A stretch of DNA of 64,000 bases from assembly GCF_001412215.1 (NCBI RefSeq), contig NZ_LLWP01000008.1, positions 124,001 through 188,000 on the forward strand, written 5' to 3'. This DNA is from Pedobacter sp. Hv1. Lineage in GTDB: Bacteria; Bacteroidota; Bacteroidia; Sphingobacteriales; Sphingobacteriaceae. Positions 17,361-26,592 of the stretch are shown here, piece after piece (the stretch's first letter is position 1; each line of letters starts with the position of its first letter). The notes below the pieces were generated by a model. That model saw nothing but the letters and a program-made list of their open reading frames with translations. It did not search any database and was not told the DNA's origin. Both the position numbers and the translations under genes were made by a program.

Positions 17361-18428
17361 TTACCATTTCATTGTTTTTTTAAGATAAGCGGTCAATTCT
17401 GTTGCTATTTCTTTATGCTCGGCCAAAGAGGGATGGCCACCACAACCTTTATTAGCCTGTTTAGAGAAAACATACATCCCGACATTCTGGTCGCCAGCTT
17501 TATTTAAATGTGCTTTTACAGCGGTAATGTATTTTACTAAAGCTGCTTTTAATTCTTTACTGGCCATTGGACTAGTTAAAAAAACCAGTTTCGCTTTAGG
17601 ATAATAACTACGCAAAGATTTGGCAAAATTTACATACGCTGCACAAAATGCAGTAGAATCTTGTATGCCATCATTCTGCCCTAAACATACGGTTACCACA
17701 TCTGGTTGGTAGCGATTAAAATCCCAAGGCAAATTATCTTTAGCCAAACTGATCTGATCAAAAACCTGTGGCATGATTACTTTTTTATCGCAACAACTGT
17801 GCATTAGGCCAATACCAGAAACCGACGACAGGTGCCATTGGGCATTCAAACTCCGTGCTGTAGTAGGGCCATAAGCAAACCAAGCATTGTGTTGGTCGTG
17901 CCACTCGCCTTTACCGCAGGCAATCTCGCTTTCATCGCTACCAGCCCCACAAGTAATAGAATCGCCAATAAATTCCATTTTACGTGTAGGCTTAGGTGGT
18001 GGTGGCAATAATTTATCGCAGGTAAAACCTACAAATTCTATATAACCATTTTCGGCTTCCGAGTTTTTGCAAATGGTAATGATATGTTCTCCAGCTGGTA
18101 AATCTTTGGCCAGCAAAAGATCGTTCACTTTTCCTTTCAACTGAATTCGGTAGGCAGGTTGGTTGTCAATCTTTATTTCCAGGTAGTTCAGTACCTTGTC
18201 CCAAACCATCTGATCATTCAGTTGTGCCGAAAAAGAAGTGCCACTAAATTTAATGGTCACATAAGCGCCAGAGGCCCAAAATTTAGGTTTAGCAGCATCA
18301 GAAAAATCTACCCTCCCAGTGTATTGCACATACTCGTGGTTGGCTTTAAAAAAATGTGCTGTATGCTTTTTTGTAAACGAAAAACAACAGGCAGACAATA
18401 ACAATACGAAGTAAAAAATCCTTTTCAT
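17361..18428 (-). CDS. CE2-type carbohydrate esterase (two-domain SGNH deacetylase)
   Basis: Start taken at the ATG on 18428-18426 (MKRIFYFVLLLSACCFSF), which gives a signal or lipoprotein-like N-terminus and avoids overlap with the regulator gene ending at 18433. The 355-residue product has a beta jelly-roll N-domain (about 30-140) and a C-terminal SGNH domain with FIGDSITCGAG (Ser157), CLGQNDG (Asn252) and GCGGHPSLAEH (His332). This layout is that of CE2 acetyl esterases acting on acetylated glucomannan and xylan. Beside a mannanase locus it probably removes acetyl groups from the polymer. Confidence 0.85.
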   Translation of the reverse strand: MKRIFYFVLLLSACCFSFTKKHTAHFFKANHEYVQYTGRVDFSDAAKPKFWASGAYVTIKFSGTSFSAQLNDQMVWDKVLNYLEIKIDNQPAYRIQLKGKVNDLLLAKDLPAGEHIITICKNSEAENGYIEFVGFTCDKLLPPPPKPTRKMEFIGDSITCGAGSDESEIACGKGEWHDQHNAWFAYGPTTARSLNAQWHLSSVSGIGLMHSCCDKKVIMPQVFDQISLAKDNLPWDFNRYQPDVVTVCLGQNDGIQDSTAFCAAYVNFAKSLRSYYPKAKLVFLTSPMASKELKAALVKYITAVKAHLNKAGDQNVGMYVFSKQANKGCGGHPSLAEHKEIATELTAYLKKTMKW

Positions 18429-18432
18429 ATAC

Positions 18433-19296
18433 TTAAACAAAAACACGGTGACCTGAGAGATTATCTCTAAACTCTTTAGGCGTACAGCCCTTTTTCTTTT
18501 TAAAAATTCGGTTAAAATTAGAGATGTTATTGAACCCACAATTGTAAGCTACTTCTGCTACAGCTTCGGTGGTGTCTATCAATTTTCTGGAGGCATGCCC
18601 TAGTCTGATCTCAATCAAACTATCAATAAAACTAATGCCTGTTCTGCTTTTAAAGAACCTGCTAAAAGACACCTCCGTCATGTTGGCTATTCGGGCAACT
18701 TCTGCCAAACTCACTTGTTTATCGAAATTAAAGTTAATGTACTCCATTACCTTTTCTACACGCCTGCTGCTGTAAGAAAATTCAGCATTACTGAAGGTAG
18801 AATCAGAGAGTGTACGCATGTTTCTAGAAGTAGAAAGATCGTGCAAAATAGACATCAGTTCCAACACCGAATCAAAACCATGTTTCTTGTTCAACTTTAC
18901 CAATCTTGGGCCAATGGTCTGAGCGGTTTCTTTCGAAAATAGAATACCACATTTCGATTTCTCAAACATCTCCCTAATTACACGCAACTGGTTTCTACGC
19001 AAAAACTTCTCATCAAACAGGTCTTTATGGAATTGGATGGTTACTTCGTGTATCTCTTGTCCACTTAATTTGTGGGTTTCCCACACATGTGGAAGATTAG
19101 ATCCGATCAGTACCAATTCAATCTCTCCAATTTCCTCAATATGATCTCCTACTACCCTTCTCGCTCCTGTAGCATTAGAAATAAAGTTCAGTTCCATTTC
19201 CTCATGGTAATGCAACGGAAAGTCGAAATCCTGTTTCTTCCGCTCAAAAATGGTGAAACAATCGCTGTTGGTTAGTGGTGTTATTTCCTTTATCAT
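18433..19296 (-). CDS. AraC-family regulator with cupin sensor, probable mannan locus regulator
   Basis: 287 residues: N-terminal cupin-like sensor (about 10-110; FPLHYHEEMELNFI, LVLIGSNLPHVW) and C-terminal pair of helix-turn-helix motifs (about 180-283; VSLAEVARIANMTEVSFSRFFKSRTG and AVAEVAYNCGFNNISNFNRIFKKKKG). AraC proteins of this type bind sugars through the cupin and activate nearby promoters. It is the first gene of a minus-strand set with two esterase genes and is divergent from the susC gene at 19535, so it is the likely local regulator of both. Confidence 0.88.
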   Translation of the reverse strand: MIKEITPLTNSDCFTIFERKKQDFDFPLHYHEEMELNFISNATGARRVVGDHIEEIGEIELVLIGSNLPHVWETHKLSGQEIHEVTIQFHKDLFDEKFLRRNQLRVIREMFEKSKCGILFSKETAQTIGPRLVKLNKKHGFDSVLELMSILHDLSTSRNMRTLSDSTFSNAEFSYSSRRVEKVMEYINFNFDKQVSLAEVARIANMTEVSFSRFFKSRTGISFIDSLIEIRLGHASRKLIDTTEAVAEVAYNCGFNNISNFNRIFKKKKGCTPKEFRDNLSGHRVFV

Positions 19297-19484
19297 ATTT
19301 GATTACACAGTAAGTGAATAAATAATATCAATAAACAGGATAAAATAATATCAGTCATCAAATATATAACAACCACAAGCAATTTGCTAATTAAAATAGT
19401 TTAAACAAAGATGAATCACGTTTATTTTGAAAATAAAGAATGTTAAAGCGATAAAAATATTATAAATGGATAAAATAGTATTAT

Positions 19485-19513
19485 TTTGTGCATTAGATAG
19501 ACTACTACTTTTG
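19485..19513 (+). promoter_or_regulatory. Promoter of the mannan susC operon
   Basis: TTTG at 19485-19488, a 17-bp spacer, then TACTTTTG at 19506-19513 match the Bacteroidota promoter pattern (TTG, 17-23 bp, TAnnTTTG). Transcription would start near 19520, which places the ATG at 19535 about 15 nt into the message and rules out the earlier ATG at 19466 as the real start. Confidence 0.75.
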
Positions 19514-19534
19514 AGTAAACCAAATAAACCGCTT

Positions 19535-22500
19535 ATGCTTAATAAACTAACCACTAATTTATTGGCACTACTTGTATGCCTGTTATCCATTACCAATTGC
19601 TTTGCCCAAGACAAAAAAATTTCGGGCAAGGTATCTGATGAGAGTGGAACTCCACTTGTTGGTGTTTCAGTTGGTATAAAAGACACCAAATTGGCAACCA
19701 ATACCGATGTCAATGGAAATTTTATCATCAGCGCAGCTGCCAACCAAACCATTGTATTTTCATTTTTAGGAATGGAAGAACAACAGTTTACCATTGGCAA
19801 CAAAACATCATTCAACATTATTTTAAAGTCAAAGAGCACTATGCTTTCTGATATTGTAGTGATTGGCTATGGCACTGTTAAAAAGGCCGACCTTACTGGC
19901 TCCGTTGCCAGAATTGAACGCGAAGACTTGCTTAAAGATGGTCCAATTAACATTCTACAAGCCTTGCAAGGAAAAATTGCTGGCGTAAACGTTACACAGA
20001 ATGACGGTTCGCCAGGCGCAGGTTTGAGTATTAAAATTAGAGGATCGAACTCTTTCTTGGGTGGCACAGAACCATTGTATGTAATAGATGGCATTCCTTT
20101 TAACAACTCGAGTTCTGGCTCTACACCAATGTCAATTGGCGAAGATGAAAAACAGACCTTAAATGCCATGGCTTTTATTAATCCTAGCGAAATAGAAAGT
20201 ATTGATATTTTAAAGGACGCTTCTGCAACAGCTATTTATGGTTCTCGTGGAGCAAATGGCGTGGTTTTGATCACTACCAGAAAAGGAAAAAGTGGAAAAG
20301 ACAGAGTAGAGGTGAATGTAACTACAGGCGTGGCAGAGGTTTCTAAAAAACTCGATGTACTTAATGCATCAGAATATGCAGCTTATCAGAATCTAGCCTA
20401 TGCCAATGCCAACAAATACACGGGTACAAATTACAATATCCCTTACCCAGGGGCACAGGTACCAGATCCTTTAAACCCTGGAAAAACCTACTATTCTAAA
20501 GGCCCACAAGATTACATTGGCAACAATAACAATTGGCAAGATCAGATCTTCCGTCGTGGTATTTACCAAAATTATTCAGTTAACATTGCTGGTGGTAGCG
20601 ATATGGGCAACCATAGCATTACCTTTAACTATTTAGACCAACAAGGTACCATTTCAAATTCTGGCTACAGCAAATTAGGCTTAGGATTAAACTTGGGCAG
20701 AAACATTAGCAAAACATTTAAGGTGGGTACCAGCACCACGTTTTCGAGCACTACAACCAATGGTGTAAAAACAGGAACCGATAAATCTGATGCAGCAAGT
20801 GCAGGCGTTATCCGCTCTGCCATTACCTTCCCTTCTACAATAAGCGAACCAGCGGTTTACGATGGCGTGGGCGATGCCTTCATCACCAATCCTTCTATCT
20901 ACGTTAACGATGTATTAAACAAGGTAAAGGGACTAAACATTTTCTCTTCTAATTACATGGAAGCTACTTTTTTAAAAGACTTCAAGTTTAGACAAAACAT
21001 TGGTTTCAGCTATGCATCGAGCACAAGAGACCAATACTACCCACGCAGTGTATACGAAGGGTTTGCGGTAAAAGGTTGGGGTTTAAAAGCCGATAACCTA
21101 TGGAACAGTGGTACTGCAGAAAGCATTTTAACTTATAACAAAACCATTGGCAAACACAGCTTGAATTTAATGGGTGCTGGAACTTTTGAGCGCACCAATG
21201 GCAACAGCAAAAGATCTGAAGCCAAAACATTTCCAAATGACGCGTTACAGAACGAAAACTTAGCCGCTGGCGAGGTTATTCTTCCAATTATTTCTTCGCG
21301 CTACCAATCTACACTGATCTCTTTCTTAGGTCGTGCCAACTATAGTTTTGACGATCGTTACCTGTTAACCGTTTCTTACCGCCAAGATGGATCGAGCAAA
21401 TTTGGCAAGAACAATAAATGGGCAGGTTTTTCTTCAGCAGCTTTGGCATGGAAAGTTTCTAACGAGAACTTCATCAAAGACATTGAACAGATTAGCGATT
21501 TAAAAATCCGTGCAAGTTATGGCCAAACAGGTAATCAAGGAATTGGCAGTTATGCCTCATTGGCTAAACTAAGTGTATACAACTATCCATTTGGTGGTGC
21601 TGTACAAACTGGTTTGGCTAACGATTTGTATTCTGGCCCGGCTAACGAAAAGTTAAAATGGGAAACCACTACCGCCTATAATTTAGGTTTAGATTTAGGT
21701 CTATTTAAAAACAGGTTAAACTTGCATGTAGAATTGTACAAAAAAATAACGGATGATCTTTTACAAAACCTGATCATCCCTTCTTCTACAGGTTTCCAAA
21801 CTAAGCTGGTTAACTCTGGCTCTGTACAGAACAAAGGATTAGAGGTTACCCTAAACGGAACCATTGCCAAGAGCAAAGATTTCGAATGGAATTCTAACTT
21901 CAACATCTCATTTAACAGAAACAAGATTTTAAGCTTAAGCCCTAACGTAACAGAACAATATGGCAGAAACATCTCTACTGGCGATGCACCATTTATCCAA
22001 ACTGTAGGCATGCCAATTGGTGCATTGTACGGTTATGTAGAAGATGGTTATTACGACAATGAAGCAGAGGTTAGAAATGATCCAGCCTACACCAATCAGG
22101 GAGACCCAATTATTTTAAGAACTATTGGTGAGATCAAATACAAAAACTTAGATGGCGACCCAAGCAATATCTCTCAAACCGACAGAACCTTTATTGGCGA
22201 TGTAAACCCCGATTATACTTTCGGTTTCATCAACAATTTCAAATACAAAAGATTCGACCTGAGTATTTTCATCAACGGTGTACAAGGCAACGATATCATT
22301 AACATGAACACCAGGTTTAATGGAAATTTAGGCACCAATAAAAACATTACACAAGAAATGGCCGATGGTGCTTGGGCGCAAGGTAAAGACAACACCAATG
22401 CCACAGGGCCAAAAATAATGCGCCAATTTTTTAGAAATCAATTGTTTAGCAGAAGATTTATAGAAGATGGTAGTTTTGTAAGGATCAAGAACATTACTTT

Positions 22501-22705
22501 AGGGTATAATGTTCCAATGCGATCAAAAACCATTTCGGCATTGAAGGTTTCTGTAGGAGTAAGCAACCTGTTCACCTTTACCAATTATTCAGGTTACGAT
22601 CCAGAGATCAATAGTTATGGAGACAATCCTGCTTTATTTGGTGTAGACTTAGGTGGCTATCCAAACTCGAGAACTTATAACCTGTCTTTACGTTGCAATT
22701 TTTAA
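19535..22705 (+). CDS. SusC/RagA-type TonB-linked outer-membrane transporter (mannan locus)
   Basis: 1056 residues from ATG 19535 (MLNKLTTNLLALLVCLLSITNCFAQ signal). Regulatory beta-sandwich (about 25-110, KISGKVSDESGTPLVGVSV), then the SusC hallmark VVIGYGTVKKADLTGSV, plug with LQGKIAGVNV and IKIRGSNSFLGGTEPLYVIDG, and a barrel ending in LSLRCNF. With the SusD protein it forms the lidded pore that imports oligosaccharides across the outer membrane. Neighbouring GH26, GH130 and epimerase genes point to beta-mannan oligosaccharides as cargo. Confidence 0.95.
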   Translation: MLNKLTTNLLALLVCLLSITNCFAQDKKISGKVSDESGTPLVGVSVGIKDTKLATNTDVNGNFIISAAANQTIVFSFLGMEEQQFTIGNKTSFNIILKSKSTMLSDIVVIGYGTVKKADLTGSVARIEREDLLKDGPINILQALQGKIAGVNVTQNDGSPGAGLSIKIRGSNSFLGGTEPLYVIDGIPFNNSSSGSTPMSIGEDEKQTLNAMAFINPSEIESIDILKDASATAIYGSRGANGVVLITTRKGKSGKDRVEVNVTTGVAEVSKKLDVLNASEYAAYQNLAYANANKYTGTNYNIPYPGAQVPDPLNPGKTYYSKGPQDYIGNNNNWQDQIFRRGIYQNYSVNIAGGSDMGNHSITFNYLDQQGTISNSGYSKLGLGLNLGRNISKTFKVGTSTTFSSTTTNGVKTGTDKSDAASAGVIRSAITFPSTISEPAVYDGVGDAFITNPSIYVNDVLNKVKGLNIFSSNYMEATFLKDFKFRQNIGFSYASSTRDQYYPRSVYEGFAVKGWGLKADNLWNSGTAESILTYNKTIGKHSLNLMGAGTFERTNGNSKRSEAKTFPNDALQNENLAAGEVILPIISSRYQSTLISFLGRANYSFDDRYLLTVSYRQDGSSKFGKNNKWAGFSSAALAWKVSNENFIKDIEQISDLKIRASYGQTGNQGIGSYASLAKLSVYNYPFGGAVQTGLANDLYSGPANEKLKWETTTAYNLGLDLGLFKNRLNLHVELYKKITDDLLQNLIIPSSTGFQTKLVNSGSVQNKGLEVTLNGTIAKSKDFEWNSNFNISFNRNKILSLSPNVTEQYGRNISTGDAPFIQTVGMPIGALYGYVEDGYYDNEAEVRNDPAYTNQGDPIILRTIGEIKYKNLDGDPSNISQTDRTFIGDVNPDYTFGFINNFKYKRFDLSIFINGVQGNDIINMNTRFNGNLGTNKNITQEMADGAWAQGKDNTNATGPKIMRQFFRNQLFSRRFIEDGSFVRIKNITLGYNVPMRSKTISALKVSVGVSNLFTFTNYSGYDPEINSYGDNPALFGVDLGGYPNSRTYNLSLRCNF

Positions 22706-22723
22706 CCTTATTAAAAATATAAT

Positions 22724-24337
22724 ATGAAAGCGATTTCAAAATATTTTATAGCATTTGTTGTTGGCAGCTGTTTATTAACCAGCTCTTGCAAAAAAGCACT
22801 AGAAGAAACCCCCTACTCTTTTTATTCGCCAGAAAATTTCTACAAAAACGAAAGCGATGCAAAAGCAGCCATCAATGGGGTTTACAACGAATTATATACT
22901 TACGATCTGTATCTACAGCCTTTCTGGAACATGACGGTTTTAGATGACGACCATGTTTCTGGAGCCGATTGGTTTTTGGGCACTACGGGCGCAGGTAACC
23001 CTCAGGCCTATTTTGGCTGGGACAGACCATGGGTAGGCTGTTATGCCATTATTGCTCGTGCAAATACCGTATTAGAAAATGTAGTGAACATTACTGATAT
23101 TGATCCAGATATCAAGAATAGAATTTTAGGAGAGGCTTATTTCTTAAGAGGTTGGGCTTATTTTCAACTGGTTCAGCTCTATGGCGGTGTGCCAATCCGT
23201 TTAAAATCCTTATCAGCAGAAAATCCAGAAACCAATGTACCACGTGCTTCAGTAAAAGATAGCTATGCGCAAGTAATTAACGATTTGAAAGCTGCCGAAA
23301 CCAAATTATTACCCTTAGGGCATGCCAAAGTTGGAGAAGCAGGCCGGGTTAACCAAGGTGTAGCCAAGGCATTTTTAGCTAAAACCTATTTAACCATGGC
23401 TTCTGGCTCTTTGGTTGGTAACGTAACGGTAAGAGGCGGTACAGACAATGGTTATTATACTTATGCAAAAACAGTAGTAGCTGGCTTAGAAGGCTTAGAC
23501 ACCAAAGCTTATTATACTTTAGCAAGAGATAAGGCGGCCGAAATTATAACAAGCAACTTATATACCCTCACTCCAAACTGGAAAGATTTGTGGAGCATTG
23601 CAGGCAGAAACTCGAAAGAACAAATGTGGGAATTGCAATCGCTAGCAGGAACTGCTTTTGTAAATAACCTGAGTGCTTATTTCTCGGCCAGATCTGTATT
23701 TGGTCAAGGCGCAGTATGGACAACCAACAACCATTATAGCGACTATGAAGATGCCGACAAAAGAGTATTAGATGGTGTAACACATAATTATACTACCCTA
23801 CAGGGCACAAATATTTTCTACCCATCGTGGCAAGCAGCCTTATACAAAGTTGTAAATGGAGTGAATTATAACAATACCGGAACAACCGGAGCCGAAAGAG
23901 CTTATGTTATTAAATACAGTTCGGTAGCCGATCCAACTGTGGCCAATAGCGATGCATTTTTTCCGCTGATGCGTTATGCAGATGTATTGTTGATGTATGC
24001 TGAGGCAGAAAATGAAGTAAACGATGCTTCTACCCAAGCCTACGATGCCTTAAATGTTATTCGTACCAGAGTAAGCGCCACACCAGCTCCAACAGGGATG
24101 AGCAAAGAACAATTCAGAAGTTTTGTTTTGGCAGAGCGAGCAAGAGAATTTAACCTAGAAGGTGTGAGACGTTTTGACCTGATGCGTTGGGGCGTTTATT
24201 TACAGGTAATGAACAAAATTACAACCGGACAGAACAGCATCTCTAAATTGAGGTCGCTTAAAAACCTATTGTTGCCTTTACCACTTAACGAACTAAATTC
24301 TAATACAGCGATTAAGGGCAATAACCCGGGCTGGTAA
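22724..24337 (+). CDS. SusD/RagB surface glycan-binding lipoprotein
   Basis: 537 residues with lipobox LTSSC (Cys22) followed by KKALEETPYSFYSPENFYKN. The N-terminal NESDAKAAINGVYNELYT and the helix pairs ILGEAYFLRGWAYFQLVQLYGGVP are the SusD fold; the C-terminal FVLAERAREFNLEGVRRFDLMRWG and LLPLPLNELNSN are the RagB/SusD signature. It sits on the cell surface as the lid of the SusC transporter. It starts 18 bp after susC, in the same operon. Confidence 0.95.
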   Translation: MKAISKYFIAFVVGSCLLTSSCKKALEETPYSFYSPENFYKNESDAKAAINGVYNELYTYDLYLQPFWNMTVLDDDHVSGADWFLGTTGAGNPQAYFGWDRPWVGCYAIIARANTVLENVVNITDIDPDIKNRILGEAYFLRGWAYFQLVQLYGGVPIRLKSLSAENPETNVPRASVKDSYAQVINDLKAAETKLLPLGHAKVGEAGRVNQGVAKAFLAKTYLTMASGSLVGNVTVRGGTDNGYYTYAKTVVAGLEGLDTKAYYTLARDKAAEIITSNLYTLTPNWKDLWSIAGRNSKEQMWELQSLAGTAFVNNLSAYFSARSVFGQGAVWTTNNHYSDYEDADKRVLDGVTHNYTTLQGTNIFYPSWQAALYKVVNGVNYNNTGTTGAERAYVIKYSSVADPTVANSDAFFPLMRYADVLLMYAEAENEVNDASTQAYDALNVIRTRVSATPAPTGMSKEQFRSFVLAERAREFNLEGVRRFDLMRWGVYLQVMNKITTGQNSISKLRSLKNLLLPLPLNELNSNTAIKGNNPGW

Positions 24338-24379
24338 AATTGATATATTTATTTAATCATGACTTTCAATCCTATAAGT

Positions 24380-25405
24380 ATGAAAAAAAATACGCCATCA
24401 ATACGCATTTATGCAATGGTTGCACTAATGCTGCTATTTTTAGCCGCCTGTAAAAAAGATAAAACGGAGAATGCTGCAGCGCCAACTTTAAGCGAGGTAA
24501 CTAATCTTACAGCACGAACAGCTCCATTGGCTTCTGTTGGTTATGGCGAGTGGATCTTAATTAAAGGCACCAATCTGGCTACCACTTCTAAAGTAGATTT
24601 TAATGGTACTTTAGCTGCCGATTCATTAGTCTATGCCGACGATAACAGCATTACGGTGAAGATCCCTTCTACTTTAAAAGACCCCGTAAACAATCCAATT
24701 ACGGTAACTACAAAATATGGCACCGCCACACTCAATTTCAAAATATTACAACCCGCTCCATTGGTTACAGATTTTGATCCAGCTGCTGGTGCACCCGATG
24801 ATCAAGTAACCATTAAGGGCAATTATTTTAAGGGCTTAACTGGGGTAACCATTAACGGCGTAACGGCCAGCATTGTATCTAGCAGTCAAACCGAAATTAA
24901 GGTAAAAGTACCTGCAGGCGTAACTAATGGGCCCATTGCAGTAACCACTCCAATTGGAACAGTTACCGCTACCAAAACCTTTGGCCTTAAACATGTCATT
25001 TTTGACGAAGCATTGCGAGGTGGATGGAGCAATACTTCTTATAGCAGTACCTGGGATATGGCCCAATCTGTAATTGTGCGACGTGGAACGATAGCCATTG
25101 GACATAAATACTCGGTTGGATTTGGTGCCGCAAGGTTCAGGTGTATTCCTACCTTTAGCACAACTGGTTATACTGTACTTAAGATCTCTATTTATGGTGG
25201 GCCAGGTACCGCAGGTAAAAAAGTGAGAATTTCTTTAACTCCAGCAAAATCAACTTACGATCTGATTCTAACTGAAGGTGCTTGGACAGATTACCAAATT
25301 CCATTAACCAATTTGGGTAGCCCAACACTCATAGACTACATTACTTTCCAAGAATTTAGTGGAATAGCCTCTCAGATTTACATTGACGACATTGGTTTCT
25401 ACTAG
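24380..25405 (+). CDS. Surface glycan-binding lipoprotein with IPT/TIG domains
   Basis: Start taken at ATG 24380 (MKKNTPSIRIY), giving lipobox LAAC then KKDKTEN. The 341-residue protein has two tandem IPT/TIG immunoglobulin-like domains (about 40-120 and 122-200; GEWILIKGTNLATTSKVDFNG and PDDQVTIKGNYFKGLTGVTINGV) and a C-terminal beta-sandwich (about 205-341) ending in SQIYIDDIGFY, like SusE/SusF-position glycan-binding proteins of mannan loci. It has no enzymatic motif. It likely holds mannan at the surface for the GH26 enzyme encoded next. Confidence 0.85.
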   Translation: MKKNTPSIRIYAMVALMLLFLAACKKDKTENAAAPTLSEVTNLTARTAPLASVGYGEWILIKGTNLATTSKVDFNGTLAADSLVYADDNSITVKIPSTLKDPVNNPITVTTKYGTATLNFKILQPAPLVTDFDPAAGAPDDQVTIKGNYFKGLTGVTINGVTASIVSSSQTEIKVKVPAGVTNGPIAVTTPIGTVTATKTFGLKHVIFDEALRGGWSNTSYSSTWDMAQSVIVRRGTIAIGHKYSVGFGAARFRCIPTFSTTGYTVLKISIYGGPGTAGKKVRISLTPAKSTYDLILTEGAWTDYQIPLTNLGSPTLIDYITFQEFSGIASQIYIDDIGFY

Positions 25406-25445
25406 TTGATTAAATTTTTAAGCAAAAATTAGCCGTATCCCTTAC

Positions 25446-26579
25446 ATGAAATTAAAGCAGATCATTTTACCAAGCATTTTGAGCAGCCTACTCTTATTAG
25501 CGAGTTGTACTTTGAATGCCCAATCTTTAAGCGACCCCCTAGCCACCAAAGAAACAGTTGCGCTTTACAAAAATTTGCACAAATTGAGTAAGCAATATAC
25601 TTTATTTGGACATCAAGATGACCTGGCTTATGGGGTAAACTGGAAATATGTTGCGGGTAAAAGCGACATTAAAGATGTGGTAAATGATTATCCAGCCATT
25701 TATGGTTGGGATATGGGCCGGATAGAACTGGGTAGTGCTAAAAACATAGATGGTGTTCCTTTTAACCAAATGCGCAAGTACATCCAAGAAGCTTATAAAA
25801 AAGGAGCTGCAATTACCTTAAGTTGGCATTTCGACAATCCACTTACTGGCGGCTCCTCTTGGGATACCACCAAAAATTCGGTAGCCGCCATTTTACCTGG
25901 CGGAGCCAAACACCAATTGTATAGCTCGTGGTTAGATAAGGCTGCGCAATTTATGCAAAGCTTAAAAGGTAGCAAAAATGAGGCTATCCCCATTTTGTTT
26001 CGCCCTTTTCATGAACTCACTGGCAATTGGTTTTGGTGGGGCAAAAACACCTCTACCCCTGCCGAACTGAAACAGGCTTGGCAATTTACCATCAATTACC
26101 TCAGAAACAAAAAGCAGCTCCACAACCTGATCATTGTATACAACACCAACGATTTTAACACCGAGCACGAGTTTTTAGAACGTTATCCTGGCGATGATCT
26201 GGTAGATGTGGTGAGTTTTGACCTTTATCAGTTTGAACAGAAAGACAAACAAAAATTCATCAATGCCGTACGCCATCAATCTACCATCCTAACTAAAGTA
26301 GCCAAAGAAAAAAATAAATTGGCGGCCTTTGCCGAAACAGGTTTCGAGGCCATACCAGATGCAACTTGGTGGACAGAAACTTTATTACCTGCCATTAAAG
26401 ATTATCCTTTGGCCTATGTATTGGTTTGGCGCAATGCTGGTTATTCAGCTTCTATGAAAAAGATGCATTATTACGCACCTTACAAGGGGCAGGTATCTGA
26501 AAAAGATTTCAAGAAATTTTACCAATACAACAAAATATTATTCGAAAAAGCCCTAGGCACCAAAAAAATATACCAATAA
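25446..26579 (+). CDS. GH26 beta-mannanase (lipoprotein)
   Basis: 377 residues with a lipoprotein signal (LLLLASC at Cys21). GH26 motifs: acid/base Glu190 in LFRPFHELTGNWFWWG and nucleophile Glu297 in AAFAETGFE, with YGWDMGRIEL and LSWHFDNPLTGGSSWD in the substrate cleft. It cleaves beta-1,4-mannan. The downstream cytoplasmic epimerase and phosphorylase act on mannobiose, so a mannobiose-releasing action is expected, as for the Bacteroides fragilis pathway enzyme; that is inference. Fifth position of the plus-strand features but fourth gene of the sus operon. Confidence 0.93.
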   Translation: MKLKQIILPSILSSLLLLASCTLNAQSLSDPLATKETVALYKNLHKLSKQYTLFGHQDDLAYGVNWKYVAGKSDIKDVVNDYPAIYGWDMGRIELGSAKNIDGVPFNQMRKYIQEAYKKGAAITLSWHFDNPLTGGSSWDTTKNSVAAILPGGAKHQLYSSWLDKAAQFMQSLKGSKNEAIPILFRPFHELTGNWFWWGKNTSTPAELKQAWQFTINYLRNKKQLHNLIIVYNTNDFNTEHEFLERYPGDDLVDVVSFDLYQFEQKDKQKFINAVRHQSTILTKVAKEKNKLAAFAETGFEAIPDATWWTETLLPAIKDYPLAYVLVWRNAGYSASMKKMHYYAPYKGQVSEKDFKKFYQYNKILFEKALGTKKIYQ

Positions 26580-26592
26580 CCTTAACGCTTAC

